64,000 nt of DNA from Cylicocyclus nassatus (lineage: Eukaryota; Nematoda; Chromadorea; Rhabditida; Strongylidae), in assembly GCA_958299035.1 (NCBI GenBank), contig CATQJL010000316.1, positions 25,087,676 through 25,151,675 of the forward strand. Reading direction: 5' to 3'. A program made the translations under genes and the position numbers. The notes below the pieces were generated by a model. The model was given only the letters and a program-made list of their open reading frames with translations. It searched no databases and was not told the origin of the DNA. Below are positions 34,427 through 45,693 of the stretch, piece after piece. The stretch's first letter is position 1. Each line of letters starts with the position of its first letter.

Positions 34427-35447
34427 TTAGGTCATTCCGAAAGTAATTTCGCTTTTTTCAAACGGCCGCTACATTTGATCGAACAAAGATTTTTGTGAGA
34501 TCTTGGTAGCATTCGATGCAGCATTTCATCTTCTATCTAACAGTAATAAAAATGTTGCAGCGCAGCCAATGAGCTTTCGGAAAATAACCAAAATCTACGA
34601 TCCCTGCTTTTTGAGATAATCAAGTTTCACAATTTTTTAAGACTTTCATACCCATACTCAGAGGGAGCTCAAGTAACTATTCGATAGAGCAAACATTATA
34701 GACTACAATCCATTGTTTTTCTCCTTTCCATAGCTTGTCATACATTTTTAACAAAATTTTAACTGATGCTACCGATTTCCATTTTTGGACAGCTAAATCC
34801 TCATAGAACATTAGAGGAAGAACAGCTCGAGCACTATTCGATGCAGCATTTTCTCCTCTTTCTAAAGAGTGTTTTTTGTTTCCGATTCATTTAGTTTTCG
34901 GGGATATAATCATCATTACTCATTTTTTTAACGTGCCCCGGGGTATCCCCGAAAAACTCGACTTTTGATGTTTCGAATCCGTAAACTCTCATTTGCCTTG
35001 TAAAATTAGCGCTAACTCATGATACCATCTTGGTAGTCTCAAATTCCGAATAATTATGATATTTGATGCGATTATGGCTGATGTAGGCCTGCCAGAATCC
35101 GATGATTTTGTTTGAAAAAACTTTTGAAAAATTGCGGCGAGTTATGAAAAAGAGAAAAAAGTTGCACTATAGTGTATAAGGTTTGCTCTATCGAATCGTT
35201 ACTTAAATTCCTTCTGAGTATGGATATGAAAGTTTTCAAAAATTGTGAAACTTGACCATCTCAAAAAGCATAGGTCGTAGATTTTAGTTATTTTCCAAAA
35301 GCTCATTCACTGCGCTGCGACATTTTTATTACGTTTAGATAGAAGATGAAGTGCTGCATCGAATGCTACCAAGATTTCTTGATAATCTTTCTTCGATCAG
35401 TTGTGGTGCCCGTTGAAAAAAGCGAAATTACTTTCGGAATGACCTAA
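34427..35447. mobile_element. Mariner-like foldback element, TTAGGTCATTCC type
   Basis: The 1,021 bp element has ends TTAGGTCATTCCGAAAGTAA in inverted orientation, flanked by TA on both sides. Arms extend over 280 bp (GATGCAGCATTTCATCTTCT and others). Both arms carry TTCGATAGAGCAAA (about 34683 and 35187). There is no transposase. A second member is cut by the window start at 1-152. Confidence 0.8.
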
Positions 35448-35693
35448 TATTATCTAGTTGAGCTTGGAACTTCACTATCTGCGGGGGGCTTCTGAGCGAG
35501 GAGCTGTGAAGGATTTTGTGAGAAAAAAGTTAAATGCAAAATTAGTGTAAAATTAGTCGCACCTTTTTTCTAGGGCTTAACTTGTAGTCGGGTCACTAAA
35601 TGCAACAAATATTCTTGGTTAAATTACCAGCTGCTGCAGCCTCATTTAGACGTTAGGAGAAGGTTATGGCTGATTTTATACTATTAGGTTGTT

Positions 35694-36541
35694 GCAAAAA
35701 TAATGTCCGCTTTTTTAGGCCTATTTTCCGAATAACTTTTTTTTTCATAATCTCTTTTTTGATATCGATTCTGCATGCAGTTGGAAAGCTTTCTTCATGT
35801 ACTTTCTAACAGTTCTAAAATTAAGCTTCTATCTTTCTATCTCATATGTGAGAATTTCACCAGCTCTCACAAAGCTGCATTTAAAATCGAAATTCGTTGC
35901 TTTAACTCCCTTGGCCACAATTCAAATGAACGAATGTTCTTTTAAAATATAGCTACTGTATTGGTCGAACATTGTTTATCTATAGCATGTTCAAGTAGAT
36001 TTTTCAAAGATATCCGAAACGAGAAATCAACTCCCCGAAATAGATACTTGCTGCTGGCATTCTATGGGTTCAAAGCTTCTCATAAGTAGAGCAATCGCCG
36101 AAGTTCCGCTCATTTCTGTATGCCTGAGGTCAGGACATCTTTCCTACAATTTTTGCAGAAAAGCTTAGCGATTCAGTGCATGAAGAATTCCAGATTTCTA
36201 TAGTTTGGGACTTTCTGGCTTACCACAAATAGGCTCAAAAATGTCAACAATTTTGGAATTCTATCTTATTCTTTTCGCGAAACTCCTTCGTTAAAGTCTT
36301 TTCTACACAACTGTATACTACTGGCTTGCGCGTTTACAAAAATTCTGATTAGCAGCCATAACAACAAAACTTGAAAGGAGCTGTGATCTCGTTTGCGATA
36401 TCAGTATAAGCAGGTGCGCGCTAGATTGCGAAAGGTTTACTGGTTCTGATGGTCTTGATTACATTCAAAAATATGAAGACTGAACAAAGTTATAGCTTTA
36501 ATAAATTTTGCAAAATGGACATCATTTTTGCAACAACCTAA
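35694..36541. mobile_element. Mariner-like element, TTAGGTTGTTGC type
   Basis: Ends are TTAGGTTGTTGCAAAAATAA (left) and the inverted form with one change (right). TA lies at 35692-35693 and 36542-36543. At 848 bp it has no coding frame of note. It is inserted in the same CAAGG host as the preceding element, in a different place. Confidence 0.8.
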
Positions 36542-36687
36542 TAATTTTGCAATTAAGTTTTACACACAAAAATCTTCACAATTTCTCGCCCAGAAGCCTG
36601 CCGCAGATAGCAAAGGTAGATTTGGAATCAACATTCCAGACTTTACAAGACAGTATACATTCCACCCTGAAGGGAATTTTTTCTTTG

Positions 36688-37060
36688 TAAGTAAATAACT
36701 TAACAAACTTGCGTAACCAGAACATTACTTCATGAATTCGAGTCTCAAAATTTTTTGTAAATTAGCGAAATTCGGACGTGGTGATACAAAGGAGTCTACT
36801 TTTCAGCGATCATCTCAATCCCCCCCCCCCACCTCTCAACGAACCACACTACACCACCTGGAACAGGAAGGAATATTGCATCTAATACAGTTTGGAATGT
36901 TTGTTTATCTTTATTCTACAGTAACTGCAGGTGGATTCGAAAAAAAGAGGCAAGACTCAAGGACCGTTCTTATAGTTCGCATTTTGATTCAAAATAGTAG
37001 CACTTACAATAAGCTTAGTGCTTGCACATTGTGCATTGCACAATGGTATCAGCTACTGTG
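36688..37060. other. Unassigned sequence
   Basis: A 110-codon plus-strand frame (36732-37064) crosses a ten-C run and resembles no family. No gene is supported. Confidence 0.4.
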
Positions 37061-37064
37061 TTGA

Positions 37065-37520
37065 AGGCAATGTCCGGGCAAAAACCTGATTTTGAGATTT
37101 TATGCTTACCCGGGGGCCTATTCGCTATGCTGAACCCGAAAATTCACATTGGAGAGCGCGAAAACAGCAAAAAAGGGTTTTAACGCAGGAGAGAGATCAG
37201 CAGGGGGCGGGGTCTTCCCCACTGTGAATTCATGCTTCCAGCTTCCAGAGCAATCTTCTCGAATCCGTTAGCCGCCCTGACATCATTACCGATCAAGTGC
37301 AAACGAATGACTTGAAACCGGAATCAAAAAGATCGTCTCCGAAGCTGGGAGCGTGAATTCACCGTGGAAAAGACCCCGCCCTCTTGCTGATTTCCCCCCG
37401 GTATTACAGCCCTTTTTCGTCGTTTTCACGCTCTCCAATGTGGATTTTCGGATTCAGCATAGCGAATAGGCCCGGGTAAGCACAAAATCTCAAAATCGAG
37501 TTTTTGCCCGGACACTGCCT
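37065..37520. mobile_element. TTAA-type foldback element (AGGCAATGTCCGGGC), copy 1
   Basis: The ends AGGCAATGTCCGGGCAAAAA and CCCGGACACTGCCT are inverted, with flanks TTGA and TCAA, probably mutated TTAA. Arms run about 130 bp and include GATTCAGCATAGCGAATAGG in inverted pairs. The GC-rich interior is related to the copy at 41105-41557. Confidence 0.7.
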
Positions 37521-37759
37521 TCAAGGGGCAGGCTATGGCAATAGACTTCTCTTCACCCCTAGATATTGCAGCTGGATTTGGTGGTGCAGACGTACCATAA
37601 TGAATCTCAAATTCTTTCCAACATCTACAAAACATTCCCTCTTTACGTATATGCCAGTTTTGCCTCTCTCATTTTGTAACAAGGATGTTCTGTCGCCACT
37701 GTTTCTGGGTTCCAGTTTAAATCTCAAATATTAATAACTAAGTGAGTTTGACTTTCCCT

Positions 37760-38000
37760 GGTGCCATACAAATTCAAAAAGTGGTTTTTATTCCTCCCAA
37801 TCACGACTTTACGTCTCGACGCCTCTCTTTTTCAGAGGCCTGATGTTTCTTAGTGTCATCCATAACTCTAGACCATCAAGCGTTTCTTCCAACTTTGCTT
37901 TCTAGCCTAGATCTCTGCTTCATACGTAAGAATTTTGCACTTGACATGAAAGTTTTCTCCACCGTGCTTAGCGTTCCCATGCCTGCCAAGCGCCGAATCA
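37760..38000 (-). repeat. Dispersed repeat R, copy 1
   Basis: On the minus strand it reads GGCAGGCATGGGAACGCTAA, then CAAAGTTGGAAGAAACGCTT, then CGTCGAAACGTAAAG. Copies on the plus strand lie at 38805-39300 and 39690-40020. No terminal repeats or coding sense were found, so the type is unknown. Confidence 0.65.
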
Positions 38001-38358
38001 AAATTTTTACGCCTTTTATCGACCAAGTGTTCTTTCATGCGAACACCCAAACTAACCTTTCTCTAAATATTATATTGCTATATTGCTAGATTAATATTAC
38101 ATTCCTTATATTTTATATTGCTTTGCAGTCAAGACATTCAATTTGATAAACGATTCCCACATTCGCACATTCTCTGCTCTACGGTGCAGCCATACTATGT
38201 ACAGCTCTGTTGTACAATATCCGTCATAGAACCTATTCCGAAGTAGCTGCTTTTTGATACTGACGTTAACGGTGGTCAGCTAGAACAACACTTGAAGCTG
38301 GGCTCGATAATGCATTGTTGTAATGCCGCGGTGATCTTATCTGAGGTGAAGGGAAGGC

Positions 38359-38409
38359 AAAGCATTCAAAGTTTCGATAAGGCAAGCTTATCGAAACTTT
38401 GAATGCTTT
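38359..38409. repeat. Perfect 23 bp hairpin with 5-base loop
   Basis: The 23-mer from 38359 (AAAGCATTCAAAGTTTCG...) is exactly complementary to 38387-38409, with loop GCAAG. The stem is perfect. It may be the fused ends of a foldback element or a small-RNA hairpin precursor; the sequence alone does not decide. Confidence 0.85.
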
Positions 38410-38804
38410 TTCAATTTTTAGGCTCATGGTAACCATTAGTGCAAGCAATTTAAAAAGCCAAATTTCGCGATTCGCAGCGATCTTTCTCCCCAGAGCACAT
38501 CTGCATAGCCGTCTTGTGTTGGTAATACAAATACGTTCATTTTTACCTACATTTTCATTTTTTCCATTACATACGTTTTTACAGATGCAGGATGTGAGAA
38601 CTTGTGAGAACATTCATTAGGATATTCCTAAAGCTTTCTTTGCAGTACCATTTCACCTAAACAATGCCATTGGATAAATGCACCTGCGTAGATATGACAG
38701 CCAACCGTCGTGTGGTTTTTCGCATGTGAGTTTGATGCACTGCGACTGCTGCTTCATGATTCTAAAGCACTCATCTGTTTCGGACTGTGTTTGGGTTCGG
38801 CGCC
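38410..38804. other. Unassigned sequence
   Basis: Short frames only (38399-38620 and 38678-38911). The latter runs into repeat R and is not supported as a gene. Confidence 0.35.
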
Positions 38805-39300
38805 TGGCAGGCATTGGAACGCTAAGCACTGTGGAGAAGACATCGATGTCAAGTAGAAAATTCTTACGTATAGCAGAGATCGCGGCTAGAAAAGCTTTGG
38901 AAGCATTTTAGATTACTACCAAAAATCGAGATGAACAATAAGAACGAGTGTTTATCAAACTAATAAATTCCTCCCTTTTGTAAATCATCTTGGCGTATCT
39001 ACAATTTGATTCACTCGTCTGTCACAACTGTCTGTTTCTGGTGTAAACTGCTCGAGTAACGGTAGTTTTCCGGTATGTCCTCTACACTGGCATTTTATGT
39101 GGCAGCGAGATTGTGAGAAGGTTGAGAACTAGCAAAGTTGGAAGAAACGCTTGATGGTCTAGAGCAAAAATGACACTAAGAATTAGGCCTCTGAGGAATC
39201 CGAAAAGCGTCGAAACGTAAGGCCGTGACTGGAAGAAATAAAGACCACTTCTAAAACTTGTTAAAATAATCTGAACTTACGACAATAAAAACGGGACTTG
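38805..39300 (+). repeat. Dispersed repeat R, copy 2, with an internal insertion
   Basis: The blocks GGCAGGCATTGGAACGCTAA and GCAAAGTTGGAAGAAACG are contiguous in copy 1 but separated here by about 240 bp (roughly 38890-39128). It ends with AAACGGGACTTGGAAGTTGC, shared with copy 3. Confidence 0.6.
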
Positions 39301-39689
39301 GAAGTTGCTTGCAAAAATACTGCCGAAAGTTCCATTTGGCAAAAGATGATGAAGTGATAATGCTCCTTTGCCAAACGAAACCAACCTTTGGAACTCCTCC
39401 AACGGTGCGATCAAACTCGTGTCAATTTTTTCTTTCAAGGAAAAGAAATAGGATGCACCTGTGCCTTCGACGAGAATGATTTGAACATAACGAAGATATA
39501 TCAAATTATTTCAAACGTTAGTCAAAGAAAAACAGAAGCCATTGTATAATGCTTTGTTGATGTTGTGCGAAAAAACAAGCTTGTAAACGTTTCTAGCCTT
39601 GTAAAAGGACGAGGAACTTGGAGGACGCACGAGGACCATTCTATGGTGATCTTTGGTTCAATTCAATCTAGAGTTGAACCGAAATTAAT

Positions 39690-40020
39690 TCACTCGTCTG
39701 CCATGACTTTCTAATTCCAATGCAGATTGCTCGAGTAACGCTGGTCTTCCGGTATGTCTTCTACACTTACATTTTACTTGATAGCGAGAATGTGAGAAGG
39801 TTGAGGAACACTAGCAAAGTTGGAAGAATTTGTTGTTCTAGAGTTACAGATGACACTTAGAATCCTTCAGGCCTCTGAGGAAGACGAAAGGCGTCAAAAC
39901 GTAAGGCGGTGATTGAAAGGTGAAAAACCGCTTTTCAGACCTGTACGATACAAAAGAAATTTGAATTCACGACACGTGCCAAGGTTCCGCGAAAACGGGA
40001 CTTGGAAGTTGCCTGTAAAA
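39690..40020 (+). repeat. Dispersed repeat R, copy 3
   Basis: It shares TCACTCGTCTG, TTCCGGTATGTC, GAGAAGGTTGAG, GCCTCTGAGGAA, AAACGTAAGGC and AAACGGGACTTGGAAGTTGC with copy 2, in the same order and orientation, about 690 bp apart. Confidence 0.7.
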
Positions 40021-41100
40021 TAATTGGGTATTTTTTACGACACTATCGTAATCAACAAGTACAATCTTCCCTCTACTAATTAGCTCCTTGCTGAAGAGTC
40101 CGAAGATCGATCATTTAATGGAAGTAGCCTATAGCACTTGCCTCGCAAATGACTTACATTTACTTGATAATCAAAATAATATCGTTGAAGTTCTTCAAAA
40201 TTCGGAACTGATCTTTAAAAAAACTCAGGACGGTATGGCGCCAGGCGTCGCTCATGAAAACTTTGGGTAGCACCCCAAAAGTGATTTCTAATGGATTGAA
40301 TAACGGCACGACTGATTCGAAAGAATTTTCCATTAAATCTAGATGGTTGTGATACAGATCCGGAGATATTCGAATGTAGTTCACTCGTTAATTTTGCAAT
40401 ATTCAGTGAGAAAGTCAATTTTTTATACAAATTTACGGCAACATCACTAAGCAACTACTGCAAGTTCTTGTAATTAGATAGAGATAAACTGCCAAAGATC
40501 AAGAAAAAACATTGCTTAATACTAGATTGACGCGAGGGCTCTAGCGTATTCGAATAGAATTTTTTTTACTTCAAGCTTTAGTTCAAGTTTTTGTGTTATA
40601 AAGCAAATGAGGGTTGACGCTTTATGATTATTGAACATTTCTTTTTGGCTTCTTGGAAAACTTCGCTTCAATTACGAGTTGATCATCATTCTGTGTTTAA
40701 TCAACAAAAAAAAATTACTGGAGTACCGCTAGCTAGCGAGAAAAAACTGGGATTTTCTACATAGCATTAGTCATTGTGGCGGGCTTCATTCTTTGAAGAC
40801 AAAAGAATTTTGTGGAAAAGAGCTCTGTTAGAAAAGCCCCTGTTAGGGCTTCTTTTCGCATAGAGAACTATCGAGACCACAACTTGAGCTCAGCACCTTA
40901 AAACATTGTGAATTTCTAGAAGATGAGGGAACTTATCTCCCCAAAGACGACTTGCCGCAACTTACAATTAGTTATAGAGGCCATATAACTGTCAGCAACC
41001 TTTTAGCATCCAATTTCCACCGTAAGGACTTTTGAATACACAGTAGCTCACCTTCATCCTGTAATATATGAGACCGAGATTTCATCTAAATTTCGAACCT
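40021..41100. other. Unassigned sequence
   Basis: Frames of 60-80 codons at 40088-40454 overlap on opposite strands and match nothing recognised. No terminal repeats were seen. Confidence 0.4.
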
Positions 41101-41104
41101 TAAA

Positions 41105-41557
41105 GGCAGTGTCCGGGCAAAAACTCGATTTTGAGATTTTGTGCTTACTTGGGCATATTCGCTACGCTGAATCCGAAAATGCACACTGTAGAGCGCGAAA
41201 ATGGCGAAAAACGGCTCTAACACAAGAGGGAAATGAGCAGGTGGGCGGGGTCCTCCCCAATGCGAATTCACGTTCCCGGCTTCCGGAGCGACCTTCTCGC
41301 TTCCGGTTTCAAGTCAATCATTCGCACTTGACCGGTAGCGATGTTAGGACGGCTAGCGGAATCAAAAAAATCGCTCCGGAAGCTGGGAGCGTGAAATCGC
41401 ATTGGGGAAACTCCGCCCACCTGCTGATTTCCCTCCTGTGTTAGAGCCCTTTTTTGCGCTTTTCACGCTTTCCAGTGTGAGTTTTCGGATTCAGCATGGC
41501 GAATACGCCCGTATAAGCACAAAACCTCAAAATAGAGTTTTTGCCCGGACACTGCCT
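41105..41557. mobile_element. TTAA-flanked foldback element, copy 2
   Basis: TTAA lies at 41101-41104 and 41558-41561. Ends AGGCAGTGTCCGGGCAAAAA and the inverted TTTTTGCCCGGACACTGCCT are matched. The interior is GC-rich with mirrored CTTCCGGAGCG and GTGGGCGG blocks. With 1999-3156 and 37065-37520 this supports a family with AGGCA(G/A)TG ends and TTAA targets (piggyBac-like, nonautonomous). Confidence 0.78.
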
Positions 41558-41561
41558 TTAA

Positions 41562-41916
41562 GTTCTTAACTGCGATTGAGATGAAAATTGTATTAGCTGT
41601 TTTCTGTAATGGGCTCCCAAATATGCTGTTGGTTTTCTAAAAAAACTAAAATCTCAGTTATGATGAGAGTCAAATCAAAACTGAGAATCTGTGATAATTC
41701 ATCGTTAATTTGAGTCTAGAACAGCGCTGGAACGTAGTATTTAAGTTAGTTTCTCCGCTTGTGTTTTGCATCTAAATCTTTTGAAAAATTCATGTTTGTA
41801 AAAGAAAAAATAACGCAAAAATTGGAAGCAAAACACTTGGCACCTTTGAGATCATCATAATAAAAACGCCCAATTACCTAGTATCTTTAATTTGGAGTGA
41901 AATTTATGGAAATATA
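41562..41916. other. Unassigned spacer
   Basis: Nothing recognised. Confidence 0.4.
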
Positions 41917-42800
41917 CTAGGTTGTCCCGAAAGTTTTGTCCGTTTTTTTAAACAACTATGAAACCACGCATAATAAAGAAATGATTGAGGATCAACATGC
42001 ATCCGATGCAATTTTTCCTTCTCTTTTTTATGGATGCATTTCGGAACCACATCTTGTACGCTTTTTTTTTTGATAATTGCCAAAACTTTCCACCCGTCAA
42101 TTTTATCTGCTCAAAGTTAGGTCAATTTTCAAAAGTTTCATTCCAAAGTTTCGGTAAAAGTTAAATATGGATCATATAGAGCAGATCTCGGACTGCAAGG
42201 CAATGTTTCTAGATTCTCGTAATTTGCTGTTTTTAGCTTCAAAAAAATTTCTTCGAAGGTCTCGATTTTTGGCAAAGCCATGAAACACGCAATTCCAGCA
42301 AATACACGAAAGCGCTTGAATTTTCTGCGAATTGAAACATGATTCCTATTACACATTATTTATGCAACATAACAAAGTTTGTTTTGCTTTGAAAAGCAGC
42401 TTTTCGGAATTTTCGGTACTTTACGTGGTAAACATTATGAAAAAACCGCGGATCTTATTCAATGAATAATTATTACGGACTTGTTGAACGTGGTCCGTGC
42501 AATCTAGAATGTATAGAATGTAGCCAAAGGTTTGCTCTACATAATAACGGTCATCAGCGCTCTTTGAAAACAACAAAATAAAAAATTTTTAAAATTTAGG
42601 AAACATTTGGCATTATTGTTAAACTGCTCAAAAGTCATAGCGATAACTTTGCAAAAACAGAATAGATCAGAGAGCAAATATAGCTGCAAGAAAGAGGATA
42701 AGAATCTGAATTGAATATTACCTAAGTCGTCCATGGATCGGTGTTCTGTGAGTTTTAGTGAGCGATGAAAAAAACGGACAAAACTTTCGGGACAACCTAA
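41917..42800. mobile_element. Mariner-like element, CTAGGTTGTCCC type
   Basis: Left end CTAGGTTGTCCCGAAAGTTT after TA; right end AAACTTTCGGGACAACCTAA. The inverted match continues through TTGTCCGTTTTTT. The right flank is CA where TA is expected, probably a later change. Length is 884 bp. The 119-codon minus-strand frame at 42537-42896 crosses its end and is not supported. Confidence 0.75.
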
Positions 42801-42830
42801 CATTTTAGCATTAGGTCGATTCATAACTAA

Positions 42831-43305
42831 TGCTAGTTTTCTAAGAAGGGAAGGATACCAGATCGCAGTAGAGAAATGAAATGATATGCATATCACTAGA
42901 CGCGTCTTGATGATCTAACTTCAAATCTAACTTCCGAATCTGCAATGCCCTTTTCTGGAAGAGTTATGAGCGTTTGAATGTCCAAGTTTGACAAGCATTC
43001 AGTGCCACATCTTCAAAAACTACTTGTTCAAAAACACTTACTCATGTGTTCGGTGTATGTATGCATTCCTTGTAGTCAATGTACCCAAAGCTATGCCAAT
43101 TAATCGCTCCCAAGCTGGTTTTTGAAACACATTACGCATCAGAATCCCACTAACTTCACTTCTTTAGACGCCCATAGCTTCTTCTAGAGAATCTCGTAGC
43201 AGTCAAGAAAGGGGTCTGGAAATAGCTCACCAAGACGCATCTAATGGTATGCATATCATTTCGGTTCGCCACTGCGACCTGGTATCCTTAAAAAATTTTC
43301 CCTTG
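42831..43305. mobile_element. CAAGG-family foldback, copy 3 (degenerate left end)
   Basis: The right end is TTTTCCCTTG followed by TAA, and TAA also precedes the left end at 42828-42830. Arms pair through AGGATACCAG, TCGCAGT, GATATGCATA and GCGTCTTG. AATCTGC followed by GAGTTATGAGCG matches the block order of copies 1 and 4. The length of 475 bp is close to copy 1. The left terminus has lost the CAAGG bases. Confidence 0.5.
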
Positions 43306-44452
43306 TAAGATTCCAGTTGAAATCGAAGTAACTCTTTTTGGAAACGGTCTCTTTAAGGGCTGTAAAAACCACCGTAAAAAGCAAAAGCTATTGAATACAA
43401 CTTATGTTTTTCTATAACCGCAAGATTAATACAAAATTTTCAAGCACTCAGATTGACCAAAGAATTGTTTGGAAAGCTCTAGTTTGCAAGACCATAACTT
43501 CCTCTGAAACGTAATAGGATAAAGGCATTCTGCACTTCGTATAGCCGATGGTCGCATGTGCAGTGAAGCCAAATTCATTTTACGGGACTTTTTCCAGGAA
43601 AAAAACTGAAAAAACTCACCTTTTTGGGTATCTCGTGAGTATTTGTTTTCAAAAATTTGTCTTCTTTGAAATTCTTCGATTTTCTGCACAAAACAATTGA
43701 GAAAGCCCTACCGTTTTTATGCCATTAAATGTACTGGGTTTACACTTGCTGTACAGTGCAAAAGGTTTGCAGCTGCTTTTTGCTTACGAACTTTACAAGC
43801 CACAGAAGGCTCTCGACGATTTACAATAACTTATACTTTTACTTAAAATCTTTCCGAATTTTATCTGAAAGAGCTCTGTAGCACAAGGCTTCGCAATTGT
43901 TATACACATTTTTAGAATGAATTTGATGATTATTCGTTGATTTAGGGCAAAGAGAGCGAAAGAAAAGGGTTTTGAGATACTCTATTGACTTTAAAAGCAT
44001 CAAACTTCAAAAAAAAAACAAAGATCTACGAAAGCCAAAGCATAAAAAGCTTTCGAGATAGTTGCTTCTGCTCTGTAATTTAGCTTTGAAAGAAGAAGTA
44101 GGAAAAACTTTCACTAATCATGAATAATCTAATCATGAATAACCTAATATATGAAATTTAGTGTTTCAAGCAAAATCACTAGCTTTCCGGAAATCGTAAC
44201 AGAAAACCCCTATACATCAGTTTATATCCCAATGGGCTAAAATCGCATCTGAACTCTGAGTTCGAAATTTCAATAAAATCATGATTTCATGCATTGCAGG
44301 ATGAGGCGGACTACGGTCGTAAATATCAGCTCTGTTAGGGTACAAATTGGGTACTAATGACGTTGCCGACAGTTCCTGACCCCTATAACTGCGTTTCGAC
44401 AAGTCTTTATTGTGTGGATAAGTTTCGTATCCCAAAAAGCCAGCCGAGAATT
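43306..44452. other. Unassigned sequence
   Basis: An 87-codon minus-strand frame (43426-43689) and an 82-codon one (44217-44465) match nothing known. No terminal repeats were recognised. Confidence 0.4.
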
Positions 44453-44910
44453 TACAGTGTCCCAATGATAGACCCTCCAGAGAGTCTACTAATGAAGTCT
44501 AAAGTGGAAAAGCGCTTCTGGAAAGCCCAGAGTCCGCGTCGGAAATCCTTCAGACCCCGCCCACTTCTTAGGCCCCGGGCAGACTTCACGCGATTTGATC
44601 GTCGCGACTGAATCGCGACGAGACAACTGTTACAACATCATTCCATGCCGATCAACTTGCATTCGGTTGTGATACTTTTCCAGCCCGAAATTTTTAAATG
44701 TGAAATGAAAATGAATGGAAATCTTGGCGATTAGATCGCGACGATTAAGTCGCGTGAAGTCTGACCGGGGCCTTACACGTAATATGGAGCGAACGCGGAC
44801 ATGGAAAGCTTCAAAAAAAAGCCCTGAAAAGCTTGAATATGACTTCAGCATGGCGAGAAGGCTCCGAAGAGGTGAGAACCGGGAAGCGAAATTCTGCCGG
44901 GACACTGCCT
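44453..44910. mobile_element. Degenerate relative of the AGGCAGTG foldback family
   Basis: The right end reads CCGGGACACTGCC and the interior keeps the CTTCTCGCCATGCTGAA and ACCCCGCCCACTTC blocks seen in the 41.1 kb copy. The left end (ACAGTGTCCC) is poorly kept. It hosts the 202 bp element at 44571-44772. Confidence 0.4.
44571..44772. mobile_element. PIF/Harbinger-type MITE, 202 bp, TTA duplication
   Basis: TTA flanks both ends (44568-44570 and 44773-44775). Ends are GGCCCCGGGCAGACTTCACG and the inverted copy with one change, and the match continues through CGCGA and ATCGTCGCGA. A TTA duplication with GGCC-type ends fits PIF/Harbinger; no transposase is present. Confidence 0.75.
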
Positions 44911-45579
44911 ATAGAATGATAGCCCAAAATTACGGATACAGTATTATTCGGATTCGAAATGCAAAAAAGGCAACAATATCGATGCCCTATGATTTGTCTA
45001 CATCGATGGCCGTTAAACACATTATGATAGTCTTGAAGCAAAGGCAAACCTTGCAGAGCATGAATCGAATTTGAGAAGAGCACTAAAGCTGTGATGAAAA
45101 TGTAGACGACAATGCAGCAATGCTGATCATATTCTGCTGTTCATAATCGATGAGTGTTCGGTTACGGGGAAAACGCACATTTCCTGCGCTGGAGGGGTGA
45201 CATACAAAGCAACTTCTATAAGATGGCATTTGAGCAGTCGTTATAATTTCAGTCCAAGTGTTTAGAAGCAAAATCATTGAAAAAACTCAAATACACAAAA
45301 GAAGGTCTGCATGCGAAAACTCTGTGGATTTCCAAGATGGCGACGCATGTGTTGTATACCACAAACATTTATATGTGAAGCTGCTGATATGACTGGTTAG
45401 AATAAAGAAATTAATGAAGGCCGGAAATATGAAAGGACTCTGTTTTTGCTATTGCTAAGATTATTGCTAATAGTACAAAGTTTGGAACAGAAATGTTTTA
45501 TATGGGAACACTCCGCATTGCTTCGGCAAAGCATGCTAATGTTTCCTGAGTTTCTAACCATTTAAATATGTTGCACTTC
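44911..45579. other. Unassigned sequence
   Basis: No gene or repeat structure recognised. Confidence 0.4.
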
Positions 45580-45693
45580 GGTTATGAGCATACCTTCGAT
45601 AGTCTAGAGACAGGGGGCCAAAAGTGAAGATTGTTTGAACATCTGACGTCATAAATAGTGAAGGTTGTTCAAAGAAGAGCAGAGAAGAGAAAA

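Larger units (their letters stand above)
34379..36687. mobile_element. CAAGG-family foldback, copy 2, hosting two mariner-like elements
   Basis: The left end is CAAGCGGGGGAAGGTTGG and the right end CTTTG, flanked by TAA (34376-34378 and 36688-36690). After removing the elements at 34427-35447 and 35694-36541 with their TA duplications, about 436 bp remain. These align with copy 1: AAAGTGTCCTTTTGAAATGA, CTATCTGCGG...GCTTCTG, and on the right GGTAGATTTGGAATCA. The inverted pair CTATCTGCGG (35474) and CCGCAGATAG (36602) confirms the foldback. Confidence 0.65.

Noticed and set aside
34427..35447. Possible gene between the mariner-type ends.
   Set aside because: The interior is made of the two pairing arms and a short AT-rich loop with no frame of note.
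42537..42896. 119-codon minus-strand frame as a mariner transposase.
   Set aside because: It runs across the right end of the mariner-like element and has none of the catalytic Asp motifs.
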